Positions 37,043 through 45,435 of a stretch of DNA of 64,000 nucleotides are shown here, one piece after another. The position numbers and the translations under genes were made by a program. The notes under the pieces were generated by a model. That model made no database searches. It saw nothing but the letters and a program-made list of their open reading frames with translations, and was not told the origin of the DNA. Origin of the DNA: JARRON01 sp037383845 (lineage in GTDB: Bacteria > Pseudomonadota > Gammaproteobacteria > Steroidobacterales > XN24). How positions within the stretch are numbered: the stretch's first letter is position 1; each line of letters starts with the position of its first letter. The DNA lies in NCBI GenBank assembly GCA_037383845.1, contig JARRON010000013.1, positions 51,946 to 115,945 on the forward strand, written 5' to 3'.

Positions 37043-37864
37043 CTAGGGACGGCGCGGAAAGCGGCCGAAGTCCGGCTTGCGCTTCTCGAGGAACGCATCC
37101 CGGCCCTCGCGGCCCTCTTCGGTCATGTAGAACAGGCCCGTGGCGTTGCCCGCCAGTTCCTGTATGCCCGCCATGCCGTCGGTGTCGGCGTTGAAACCGG
37201 CCTTGAGGATACGCAGTGCCGTGGGGCTGAGTTCCAGCATCCGGCGGCACCATTCCACGGTTTCGTCTTCCAGCTTCTCCACCGGCACGACGGTATTCAC
37301 CAGGCCCATATCCAGCGCTTCCCGGGCGCCGTACTGCCGGCACAGGAACCATATTTCCTTGGCCTTCTTCAGGCCGACGGTCCGGGCCAGGATGCCGGCG
37401 CCCAGGCCGGCGTCGAAGCTGCCGACCCGGGGACCGGTCTGCCCGAAACGGGCATTCTCCGCCGCGATGGTCAGGTCACACACCAGGTGCAGTACGTGGC
37501 CGCCGCCGATGGCGTAGCCCGCCACGGCCGCCAACACTGGCTTGGGCAGCCGGCGGATCTGCATCTGCAGGTCAAGAACATTTAGATGCTGGGTACCGCG
37601 GCTGTCACGGTAACCCCCCTGCTCTCCGCGGACGCGCTGGTCGCCTCCGGAGCAGAACGCCTCGTGGCCCGGCCCGGTCAGCACGATGACGCCCACGGAA
37701 GGATCATGATGGGCATGGGTGAACGCCTGGGCCAGCTCCATCACCGTCTCCGGGCGGAAGGCATTGCGGACCTCCGGCCGGTTGATGGTGATTCGGGCAA
37801 TGCCCTCGCCGTGATGGTAGAGGACGTCTTCAAGTTCCAGGTCGTCGACCTGCTTCCAGTCCAT
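37043..37864 (-). CDS. menB: 1,4-Dihydroxy-2-naphthoyl-CoA synthase
   Basis: Crotonase-fold enzyme (273 aa) that closes the second ring of DHNA-CoA. Diagnostic stretches: ITINRPEVRNAFRPETV, FCSGGDQRVRGEQGGY, AVAGYAIGGGHVLHLVCDL and FGQTGPRVGSFDAG; the C-terminal FLEKRKPDFGRFPR is the MenB signature tail. The ATG at 37864 with AAGGGAA upstream fits the family start; the longer frame upstream is antisense to menF. First gene of menB-menA-menC, divergent from menF-menD (133 bases). Confidence 0.96.
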   Translation of the reverse strand: MDWKQVDDLELEDVLYHHGEGIARITINRPEVRNAFRPETVMELAQAFTHAHHDPSVGVIVLTGPGHEAFCSGGDQRVRGEQGGYRDSRGTQHLNVLDLQMQIRRLPKPVLAAVAGYAIGGGHVLHLVCDLTIAAENARFGQTGPRVGSFDAGLGAGILARTVGLKKAKEIWFLCRQYGAREALDMGLVNTVVPVEKLEDETVEWCRRMLELSPTALRILKAGFNADTDGMAGIQELAGNATGLFYMTEEGREGRDAFLEKRKPDFGRFPRRP

Positions 37865-37997
37865 GGGGATTCCCTTTGCGGGCCAAAGACACACATTGTA
37901 CGCATCGCTCCGCCGCGGGTGGAGCCGGAAGTGCTCCGGCCCGTGATAGACTTCTGCGCCTCGAGAACAGGCCGCAGAATGCGTTTCGAATAGCGCC

Positions 37998-39371
37998 GTG
38001 GACTTCCCGATCCCCGAAACCGTCCCCGTTGAGTCCTTCCTCGACGAGCTCCCGCGCCGACTGGCCCGGGCGCTGTCCAGCCCGCCGCGCGGACGGGTCT
38101 TCAGTTTCTCGGCCCGCCTGCCGGGCCGATCCGCCGTGTCCGTGCCGGACCACCCCGTATCGGTCCACTGGTGCCGGGTGACCGACGGCAAGCTGCGGGT
38201 GGGCATCGGTTCCGCATGGGAGACGACGGCCGGCGGCCCCGGCCGCTTCGCCGAGCTCGCGCGCGCCCACCGGGGCCTGATGGACGGCTGGTCCACCGCC
38301 AGCCTGGACGGCACCGCGCCGTCCCGGGCGGCCTTCCTGGGTTTTGCCTTCGGCGAGGCCAGCGGCGAAGGCGACCTGCCCAACGCCCTCCTGTGGGTGC
38401 CGAGGGTCGTCGCCGAGCGCCGGGGACCCTCCATCGTGCTCCACTTCACCGGCCGCCGTGAGGACGAACCGGCGGTTCTGCTCGAGGAATGGATCGACGG
38501 GGCCCGCCGCCTCGCCGAGACCGACAGCGGCGGCGACGGGTCCACGCCGGCCCGCTTCCCGGACCTGCCCTCTGACGACCGGGCCTGGCGGCAGCGGGTA
38601 GAGGAAGCCCTGGGCACCATACGGACGGGCTCCGTGAACAAGCTGGTACTCACCCGCCGGGTGGAACTGGCCCTTCAGCGCCAGCCGGAAATCGGCAGGG
38701 TGATCCCCTGGCTGGTCGCCAGGTATCCCACGGGCACGGTATTCGTCCTGCGCCGCCCGGAGGCGAGCATGCTGGGCGTCTCCCCCGAGCGGCTGCTGTC
38801 CCTGCAGGCCGGCGTCGCCGTGGCAGACGCCCTGGCCGGGTCCGCCCCCCGAAGCACCCGGACCGACGAGGATGACCAGTTCGCCAGCGGCCTGCTGGAG
38901 GACCCCAAGGCCCGGGCGGAACACGAGCTGGTCGTGCAGGGCATCGTGGACGCCATGGAACCCCTCTGTGCCGGCCTCGTCGCCCCCCAGGCGCCGTCCG
39001 TGGTGAGGCTGCCCACGGTCCAGCACCTGTCCACCCACGTCCACGGCCGCGTCCGGCCGGACGTATCGGTCTTCGACCTGATCAGCCGCCTGCATCCCAC
39101 CCCGGCCGTGGGCGGCACGCCCCGGGAAGACGCCCTGGCCTGGCTGGCCGACAACGGCGAGCAGGAACGAGGCTGGTACACGGGTGGCGTCGGCTGGCTG
39201 GACGACAGCGGCGGCGACGTTTCCGTCGTTCTGCGCTGCGCGCTCCTGGGCGCCGACCGGGCAACGCTTTTCGCCGGTGCCGGCATCGTAGAGGGCTCCG
39301 ATCCCCGCGCCGAGTTCCTCGAAACGGACTGGAAACTCCAGGCCATCCTCGAGGCCCTGGCTCTTGGCTGA
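37998..39371 (+). CDS. menF: Isochorismate synthase
   Basis: Chorismate-utilising enzyme (457 aa) that makes isochorismate, the entry to menaquinone. The C-terminal chorismate-binding domain has KLVLTRRVEL, LGVSPERLLSL, ALAGSAPRS, STHVHGRVRP, LHPTPAVGGTPRE and GAGIVEGSDPRAEF. The N-terminal ~190 residues are variable, as usual. GTG start at 37998. Its place directly before menD identifies it as MenF and not a siderophore EntC. The stop overlaps menD by eight bases. Confidence 0.93.
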   Translation: MDFPIPETVPVESFLDELPRRLARALSSPPRGRVFSFSARLPGRSAVSVPDHPVSVHWCRVTDGKLRVGIGSAWETTAGGPGRFAELARAHRGLMDGWSTASLDGTAPSRAAFLGFAFGEASGEGDLPNALLWVPRVVAERRGPSIVLHFTGRREDEPAVLLEEWIDGARRLAETDSGGDGSTPARFPDLPSDDRAWRQRVEEALGTIRTGSVNKLVLTRRVELALQRQPEIGRVIPWLVARYPTGTVFVLRRPEASMLGVSPERLLSLQAGVAVADALAGSAPRSTRTDEDDQFASGLLEDPKARAEHELVVQGIVDAMEPLCAGLVAPQAPSVVRLPTVQHLSTHVHGRVRPDVSVFDLISRLHPTPAVGGTPREDALAWLADNGEQERGWYTGGVGWLDDSGGDVSVVLRCALLGADRATLFAGAGIVEGSDPRAEFLETDWKLQAILEALALG

Positions 39372-41058
39372 AGCCCCCGGGCCGGACCCGGCGGTCGCGA
39401 GTTACCACCGGGCCGCCGCCCTGCTGGACGGCATGATGGCCGGGGGCCTCACCGACGTGGTGATCTCCCCCGGTTCCCGGTCCACGCCCCTGGCCCTGGC
39501 CGCCGCTCGCGGCGGAGGGCTTCGCGTCCACGTGGTCGCCGACGAGCGCGCCGCCGCCTTCTTCGCCCTGGGAATCGCGCGGGGCAGCGCCCGCCCGGTG
39601 CTGGTACTGGGCACGTCCGGGTCCGCGCCCGCCCACTGGCTGCCGGCGGCAGTGGAAGCCGCCGAGGACCGGGTGCCGCTGCTGCTGGCCAGCGCCGATC
39701 GTCCCCGTGAACTCATCGGCTGCGGTGCCAACCAGGCCACCGACCAGTCGCGGCTGTTCGGCGCTCACGCGCGGCAGGTGTTCGCGCTGCCGGCCGATGC
39801 CTCCACCGGCCATGCCGTGGACGTGGGCCGGCGGGCGTCCCTGCTGTCACGATGGCCTGAGCCCGGGCCCGTTCACGTGAACGTGGCCTTCCGCGAGCCC
39901 ATGGTCCCGGAGGATGAGTCTGCCTGCCTGCCCTGGAAAGCCGGAATTCCGGCGGTGGAGGCTCCGCCAATGGGCGACCCCTCTCCGGAGACGACGAACC
40001 GCATCCTTTCCCGGGTCTCGGGCCGGCGCGGTGCCATCCTGGCCGGGCGTCTTCCCCCGGGCAGCGGCGCCGGACCGGCTGCCGTGGCTCTTGCCCGGGC
40101 CATTGACTGCCCGATCATCGCCGATCCCCTGTCAGGCCTGCGGGCCGGTGCGGACGGCGGCGCCCGGGTGCTGGTACACGCGGATGCTTTTCTGCGCTCC
40201 CCGCGGACGCCGTCGCCCGAGTGGCTCATTCGCATCGGCGCGCCCCCGGTGTCCCGGTACGTGGAGACCTGGGCCGCCGCCTGCCCGTACACGGTGCTGG
40301 TCTCCGAGTTCGCCCGCTGGGCCGATCCCTGCCGGGCTGCCGCGGAAATCGTGCTGGCCGAGCCGGCCAGGTTGCTCGAAGACGTGACCGGGGAAGCCGT
40401 ACGCTCCGGCGTCCGTGCGGCCCGCTGGGAGGTCCTGGACGACCTGGAGGCGCGGCATTCGGAAGCTCTGGCCGAAGCCGGAGACATGCTCCCGGCCGAG
40501 GCACACCTGATGGCCGCCCTGGCCCGGTGCCTGCCCGAGGGAACGCCCCTGTTCCTCGGCAACTCACTGGCGGTGCGCGATGCGGACAGCTTCCTGCCCC
40601 GGCGAAACGAGGACCTCAGGATCTTCGCGAGCCGGGGCGTCAGCGGCATCGACGGCAACCTGGCCACCGCCGCAGGACTGGTCGCCGCCGCCAGCCGCCC
40701 GGGCGTCGCCGTGATTGGCGATCTCACCCTTTTCCACGATCTGAACTCGCTGTCCCTGGTGCGGGACGTACCCCTGGTCGTGGTCGTCGTCAACAACGGC
40801 GGCGGCGCCATTTTCGGCCAGCTGGCCCAGGCGCGGCTGCCGGAGTTCGAGTCTCTGTGGCTGACGCCTCCCAACCTGGATATCGGTGCGGCAGCACGCT
40901 TGTTCGGCCTGGACTTTGGCCGCCTGGACCCGGGCCGGGACATGGCAGCGGACATTGGCGATGCGCTCTCCGCCGGCAGGCCGACGGTGCTCGAACTGGT
41001 CGTGGACCGGGAAGCCAGTCGCCGGGCACGGGAGGCGTGGTGGCGCACGGACGACTGA
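39364..41058 (+). CDS. menD: 2-Succinyl-5-enolpyruvyl-6-hydroxy-3-cyclohexene-1-carboxylate synthase
   Basis: Thiamine-diphosphate enzyme (564 aa) that joins isochorismate with 2-oxoglutarate-derived succinic semialdehyde. N-terminal domain: VVISPGSRSTPLALAA and ADERAAAFFALGIARGS with the conserved Glu; then LGTSGSAPAHWLPAAVEA and ASADRPRELIGCGANQ. C-terminal TPP/Mg domain: GIDGNLATAAGLV and VIGDLTLFHDLNSL, then VNNGGGAIF. It starts at a TTG (39364) inside the end of menF. No menH follows. Confidence 0.95.
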   Translation: MAEAPGPDPAVASYHRAAALLDGMMAGGLTDVVISPGSRSTPLALAAARGGGLRVHVVADERAAAFFALGIARGSARPVLVLGTSGSAPAHWLPAAVEAAEDRVPLLLASADRPRELIGCGANQATDQSRLFGAHARQVFALPADASTGHAVDVGRRASLLSRWPEPGPVHVNVAFREPMVPEDESACLPWKAGIPAVEAPPMGDPSPETTNRILSRVSGRRGAILAGRLPPGSGAGPAAVALARAIDCPIIADPLSGLRAGADGGARVLVHADAFLRSPRTPSPEWLIRIGAPPVSRYVETWAAACPYTVLVSEFARWADPCRAAAEIVLAEPARLLEDVTGEAVRSGVRAARWEVLDDLEARHSEALAEAGDMLPAEAHLMAALARCLPEGTPLFLGNSLAVRDADSFLPRRNEDLRIFASRGVSGIDGNLATAAGLVAAASRPGVAVIGDLTLFHDLNSLSLVRDVPLVVVVVNNGGGAIFGQLAQARLPEFESLWLTPPNLDIGAAARLFGLDFGRLDPGRDMAADIGDALSAGRPTVLELVVDREASRRAREAWWRTDD

Positions 41059-41080
41059 CCTGCGGCAGTCACCGCCCGGC

Positions 41081-41839
41081 ATGAGCGTGCATCAACGGCA
41101 GCCGGTCACCCGTCGTCGGGCCATGCTGATGGCCACCTGCCTTTGCGATACCTTCTTTGATGACGTCGCCGTCAGCACCGTCAAGGTCCTGCGCCACGCC
41201 GGGTGCGAGGTGGACTTCCCCCGGGACCAGACCTGCTGCGGCCAGCCCGCCTACACGGCGGGAGACTGGCCGGGGTTCCGCCGTCTCGTCCGGCGTCTCG
41301 TGGACGTGTTTGCGGGCGACGTGCCGGTGGTGGTGCCGTCGGGTGCCTGTGCCGCCACCCTGCGCCATGCCGCACCCCAGGCATTTCGGGACGAACCGGA
41401 CCTTGCGGCCGTCGAGGCCCTGGCGGGCCGGACCTGGGAACTGTGCGAGTTCCTGGTCAGCGGGCTGGGGGTCCGCCAGTGGCCCGGCCGCCTGGAGGCC
41501 CGGGTATCACTGCATCCCGGCTGTCACAACTGGAACACGCCGGTGCTCGACGCGGCCCGCCAGCTGCTCGATTCCGTCGCGGGCGTTGAGCGGGTGGAGG
41601 CCGAGGGGCCGGCGGAATGCTGCGGCTTCGGCGGGGTGTTCAGCGTCGCCTTTCCCCACGTATCCGGCGCCATGGGCCGCCGCCGGGTGGCCGCGCTGAT
41701 GACGTCGTCTCCGGACCTTGTGGTCTCCCCGGATGTCAGCTGCCTGATGCATCAGAAAGGCCTTGCCAGGCATGATGGCAAGCCTTTCCCCGCCATGCAC
41801 ATCGCCCAGCTGCTGAACCGCGCCCTGGGGGAATCATGA
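41081..41839 (+). CDS. lutA: L-lactate utilisation protein LutA
   Basis: Iron-sulfur subunit (252 aa) of the LutABC L-lactate dehydrogenase complex, which oxidises lactate to pyruvate. Two cysteine-rich CCG domains are visible: QTCCGQPAYTAGDW in the first half and HPGCHNW with ECCGFGGVFSV in the second. It is 22 bases after menD and overlaps lutB (ATGA), so the lut genes may be transcribed with menF-menD, linking lactate oxidation to menaquinone. Confidence 0.93.
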   Translation: MSVHQRQPVTRRRAMLMATCLCDTFFDDVAVSTVKVLRHAGCEVDFPRDQTCCGQPAYTAGDWPGFRRLVRRLVDVFAGDVPVVVPSGACAATLRHAAPQAFRDEPDLAAVEALAGRTWELCEFLVSGLGVRQWPGRLEARVSLHPGCHNWNTPVLDAARQLLDSVAGVERVEAEGPAECCGFGGVFSVAFPHVSGAMGRRRVAALMTSSPDLVVSPDVSCLMHQKGLARHDGKPFPAMHIAQLLNRALGES

Positions 41840-43248
41840 GCCGGTCCGGCCAGCCCCTGGACGCCTTCGCCGCCGGCCTGTCCGAAGATGTCCGGGCCAC
41901 CGTGGCGGACGGCGCGGCGGCCACGGATGCAGCCCGCCGACGCGCCATGGAAACAGGCGGCGACAGCCTGGCCGACCTCCGGGACACTGCCGCGGCCATC
42001 CGCCAGCATGCCCTCGACCATCTGGACACCTATCTCGCTCAGGCCGAAGCATCCCTCACCCGGTGCGGTGCGAGGGTGCATTTCGCAGCCACCGCGGCGT
42101 CGGCCCGCGAACAGGTGACCCGCATCCTGCAGGAGGCCGGGGTACGGCGGCTGGTGAAGTCCAAGAGCATGGTGGCCGAGGAGATCGGGCTTGCGGAGCA
42201 CCTGACCGCCGCGGGGACCGAGGTCGTGGAGAGTGACCTGGGCGAGCTGGTGGTGCAGCTCGACGGGGACCGGCCCAGCCACATCGTCAAACCCATCATC
42301 CACCGGCGCCGGGACGAGATCGCCTCTACGTTCCGGGACCACGGCCTGGGCGATTACGACCCGGACCCGGAGAGCCTGACCCGGCGCGCCCGGGCCCACC
42401 TTCGCCGCAAGTTCCTGGCGGCCGACGCGTCCATTTCCGGGGCCAATTTCGTTTCCGCCGAGTCGGGCCGGCTGGTGGTGGTCACCAACGAGGGCAACAA
42501 TCGTTTCGGCGCCGCCGCCGCGCCCCTGCACATCGCCGTCGTCGGCATCGAGAAGGTCGTCGCCACCGACCGGGACCTGTCCGTGCTGCTGGCGCTCCTG
42601 GCCCGCTCCGCCACCGGACAGGCCATCACCGCCTACACAGAGTTCATGCGGGGGCCGCGTCCGCCGGGAAGGTCCTCCGGCCCGGCGGCGTTTCACGTGG
42701 TTTTCTACGACGGCGGCCGCAGCCGCATCCTGGGCTCGGAGTGGCGCGAGATTCTTCGCTGCATCCGCTGTGGCGCCTGCATGAACGCCTGTCCCGTTTA
42801 CCGGGAAGCCTCCGGTCACGCCTACGGGGGCGTCTATCCGGGCCCGGTGGGGGCCGTGCTCGAACCTCTCCTGGCCGCGGACCCGGACGGCTATGCCGAG
42901 CGGGCGGGGCTCGCCTACGCCTCCACCCTTTGCGGTGCCTGCGGGGACGTGTGCCCGGTGAAAATTCCGCTACCGGACCTGCTGGTGCGCCACCGCGTCG
43001 AGGCCACGGCCCGGCACCTGGACCGGGCGCGGGCCGGCGTTCCAGGGACAGCGGCGTTCTCGGCGGTGGCGGCCCGTCCGGGCCTGTGGCGGATCATGCT
43101 GTCGCTTTCCGGTCGGCTTCCCGCGGCCTGGGTCGAACGGTTCGCCGTCGGACCCCTGCGCCGCTGGCTGGCACAGCGAACGCTGCCCCGGCTTCGCGGC
43201 GGCGCCTTTCGCCGCTGGCTGCGGGGCTCCGGGGGGAAAGATGGCTGA
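41836..43248 (+). CDS. lutB: L-lactate utilisation protein LutB
   Basis: The 470-residue iron-sulfur subunit of LutABC. An LUD-type domain (about 50-300, VKSKSMVAEEIGL and the SAESGRLVVVTNEGN stretch) is followed by two 4Fe-4S motifs, CIRCGACMNACPVY and CGACGDVCPVKIPLPDL. A C-terminal helical part follows. Overlaps lutA by four and lutC by eight bases. All cluster cysteines are present. Confidence 0.94.
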   Translation: MSRSGQPLDAFAAGLSEDVRATVADGAAATDAARRRAMETGGDSLADLRDTAAAIRQHALDHLDTYLAQAEASLTRCGARVHFAATAASAREQVTRILQEAGVRRLVKSKSMVAEEIGLAEHLTAAGTEVVESDLGELVVQLDGDRPSHIVKPIIHRRRDEIASTFRDHGLGDYDPDPESLTRRARAHLRRKFLAADASISGANFVSAESGRLVVVTNEGNNRFGAAAAPLHIAVVGIEKVVATDRDLSVLLALLARSATGQAITAYTEFMRGPRPPGRSSGPAAFHVVFYDGGRSRILGSEWREILRCIRCGACMNACPVYREASGHAYGGVYPGPVGAVLEPLLAADPDGYAERAGLAYASTLCGACGDVCPVKIPLPDLLVRHRVEATARHLDRARAGVPGTAAFSAVAARPGLWRIMLSLSGRLPAAWVERFAVGPLRRWLAQRTLPRLRGGAFRRWLRGSGGKDG

Positions 43249-43876
43249 TGACCGAGCCACCATCTTCGCCGGCGTCCGGCACGCCCTGGACGGGCGGGCG
43301 CGCGCGCCGCGCCCCTCGCTGCCGGAGCAGCCGGCTACGGGCCGTCCCGCCCCCGGCCGCACCGGCGGTGAAGCGTTCCTCGACAGCTTCCGGAAAGCCG
43401 GCGGCGTGGTGCTGGATGATGGCCCGTCTCTGGGCCGGTGGCTGGCGGAGCAAGGCGAAGGTGCTGTGTACTGCGATCCGGCGATCGCTTCCGCCCTCGT
43501 GAAGCCGCTGGAAGCCGCGGGCCTGCCCGTATGCACCCTGTTTCCCCGGGACGACCCGGACCGCGTTTTCGCCGCCATCACCCCCGCCACCGCCGCGATC
43601 GCGGAAACGGGGACTCTGGTGCTGACCGACGGCGAGACCCGTGACCGCCTTGCGGCCGTGGCGACCTGGGTCCACGTTGCGGTGCTCGACCCGGGCGACG
43701 TGCTGCCCGGCCTGGCGGCATCGCTGGCGGCGCTCCCGGACGATCCCAATGTTGTCTACGTCACCGGGCCTTCCCAGACCGCCGACGTGGAGGGCATTCT
43801 CATCCGCGGCGTGCACGGCCCGGGCGTGCAGGCCTGCCTTCCCCTGGCATGGCGACCCGAAGGAGATGAATCGTGA
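43241..43876 (+). CDS. lutC: L-lactate utilisation protein LutC
   Basis: A 211-residue LUD-domain protein, third part of the LutABC complex. Recognised by IAETGTLVLTDGETRDRLA and YVTGPSQTADVEGILIRGVHG, the signature end of LutC/YkgG. The N-terminal 50 residues are Arg/Pro-rich and variable. Its stop overlaps the start of the thioesterase gene (GTGA). Confidence 0.93.
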   Translation: MADDRATIFAGVRHALDGRARAPRPSLPEQPATGRPAPGRTGGEAFLDSFRKAGGVVLDDGPSLGRWLAEQGEGAVYCDPAIASALVKPLEAAGLPVCTLFPRDDPDRVFAAITPATAAIAETGTLVLTDGETRDRLAAVATWVHVAVLDPGDVLPGLAASLAALPDDPNVVYVTGPSQTADVEGILIRGVHGPGVQACLPLAWRPEGDES

Positions 43877-44250
43877 AACCCCCCAGCAGACAGCCGGCGA
43901 TCCGGGTGACCATGCGGCCCAAGGACACCAACGCCCTGGGCTCCATTTTCGGCGGCGTCATCACGTCCCTTATCGACGAGGCGGCCTTCGTGGAAGCCAC
44001 GCGCCAGGCGCCGCGCCGCTACGTGACTGTGGCCATGGAGAAGATCGAGTTCCACAAGCCCGTGCGGGTCGGCGACATCGTCAGCCTGTGGGCCGAGACC
44101 GTCGAGATCGGGCGAACCTCGATCCGCATGAGGGTGGACGTCCTGGTCCGGTGCCGGGAGTCGGACGAGGACATCCGCGTGACCAGCGCGGAGGTGACGA
44201 TGGTGGCCACGGACGATTCCAACCGCCCGACGCCCATATTCAACGCCTGA
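43873..44250 (+). CDS. Hotdog-fold acyl-CoA thioesterase (YciA-like)
   Basis: A 125-residue thioesterase. The YciA/Acot pattern is clear: DTNALGSIFGGVITSLIDEA with the catalytic Asp, YVTVAMEKIEFHKPVRVGD, and VTSAEVTMVATD. YciA-type enzymes hydrolyse a wide range of acyl-CoAs. No dedicated DHNA-CoA thioesterase is seen in the men cluster, so this gene could supply that step, but lactate or acetyl-CoA metabolism is equally possible. GTG start overlaps lutC. Confidence 0.88.
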   Translation: MKPPSRQPAIRVTMRPKDTNALGSIFGGVITSLIDEAAFVEATRQAPRRYVTVAMEKIEFHKPVRVGDIVSLWAETVEIGRTSIRMRVDVLVRCRESDEDIRVTSAEVTMVATDDSNRPTPIFNA

Positions 44251-44259
44251 CGTCCGGCC

Positions 44260-45435
44260 CTAGCGCGAGCCGTCCAGGCAGGCCACGGTCTCCCGCGCGA
44301 TGGCCAGTTCCTCGTTGGTGGCGATCACCAGCACGGCGACGGCGCTGTCATCGGAATGGACGGCGGCAGGAAGCTCACCCGGCCGGGCGTTGCGAGCCGG
44401 ATCCAGCTCGAGGCCGAGCACTTCGAGTCCGTCGCAGGTGCGGGCCCGGACTTCCGCGGATCGCTGGCCGATGCCGGCGGTGAAGACCAGGGCGTCCAGT
44501 CCGCCCATGGCCGCGGCGTAAGCCCCCACGTACTTGCGCGCCCGATAGCAGAACAGGTCCAGCGCCAGCGTCGCCTGCCCGTTCCCGGCAGCGGCCATGT
44601 CCTCGATTTCCCGCATGTCGTTGGCGCCGCACAGGCCCTTCAGGCCGCTGTCCTCGTTCAGCGCCTGCTCCACTTCCTCAAGCGTCATGCCGGCCCGGCG
44701 GGACAGGAAACCGAAGACCGCCGGATCGACGTCGCCACAGCGGGTGCCCATGACCAGGCCCTCCAGGGGCGTCAGGCCCATGGACGTGTCCACGCTTTCC
44801 CCGTGGCGGACCGCAGCGGCGCTGGCCCCGTTGCCCAGGTGAAGCACCACCAGGCGGAGTTCCCCCGGCGGACGGCCAAGAGCGGCCGCGGCCTGGCGGC
44901 TGACGTAGGCATGGGAAGTGCCGTGAAAGCCGTAGCGCCGCAGGCCCAGCCCCGTGTACCACCTGGCGGGGACGGCATACCGGTAAGCATGCGGAGGCAT
45001 GGTCTGGTGAAAGGCCGTATCGAACACGGCGACCTGGGGCACCCCTTGAAGGGCGTCCATGGCCGCCTCGATGCCGGTGAGATTCGCGGGATTATGCAGA
45101 GGCGCCAGGGGGACCAGGCTCCGGACGACCTCGATGACCTGGGCGTCGATCTGAACCGGCGCCCGGAAGCGGTCACCGCCGTGCACGACGCGATGCCCGA
45201 TGGCGTCGGGGCTGCCGGCGTCGCCGAGCAGTTCCATGATCCGCGCGAAGCCTGAGGCGTGATCAGGCACGGCCTCGGCGAACTGCTGCCGACTGCCGCG
45301 GCTTTCGTGGACGAAACCCGAGCCCGCCTCCCCGATGCGCTCCACCACCCCCGACGCCAGCACTGTCTCCCCGGCCATGTCGAAGAACCGGTACTTGATG
45401 GAGGAACTGCCGGAATTCAGTACCAGGACTTTCAC
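44260..45435 (-). CDS. ackA: Acetate kinase
   Basis: Interconverts acetyl phosphate plus ADP with acetate plus ATP (391 aa). Signature stretches: VLNSGSSSIKYRFFD, AIGHRVVHGGDRF, FDTAFHQTMPPHAYRYAVP, YGFHGTSHAYVS, LHLGNGASAAAVRHG, MGTRCGDVDP and FTAGIGQRSAEVR. Catalytic Asp and Arg residues are in place. The ATG overlaps the pta stop (ATGA), giving the usual pta-ackA pair. Confidence 0.97.
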   Translation of the reverse strand: MKVLVLNSGSSSIKYRFFDMAGETVLASGVVERIGEAGSGFVHESRGSRQQFAEAVPDHASGFARIMELLGDAGSPDAIGHRVVHGGDRFRAPVQIDAQVIEVVRSLVPLAPLHNPANLTGIEAAMDALQGVPQVAVFDTAFHQTMPPHAYRYAVPARWYTGLGLRRYGFHGTSHAYVSRQAAAALGRPPGELRLVVLHLGNGASAAAVRHGESVDTSMGLTPLEGLVMGTRCGDVDPAVFGFLSRRAGMTLEEVEQALNEDSGLKGLCGANDMREIEDMAAAGNGQATLALDLFCYRARKYVGAYAAAMGGLDALVFTAGIGQRSAEVRARTCDGLEVLGLELDPARNARPGELPAAVHSDDSAVAVLVIATNEELAIARETVACLDGSR

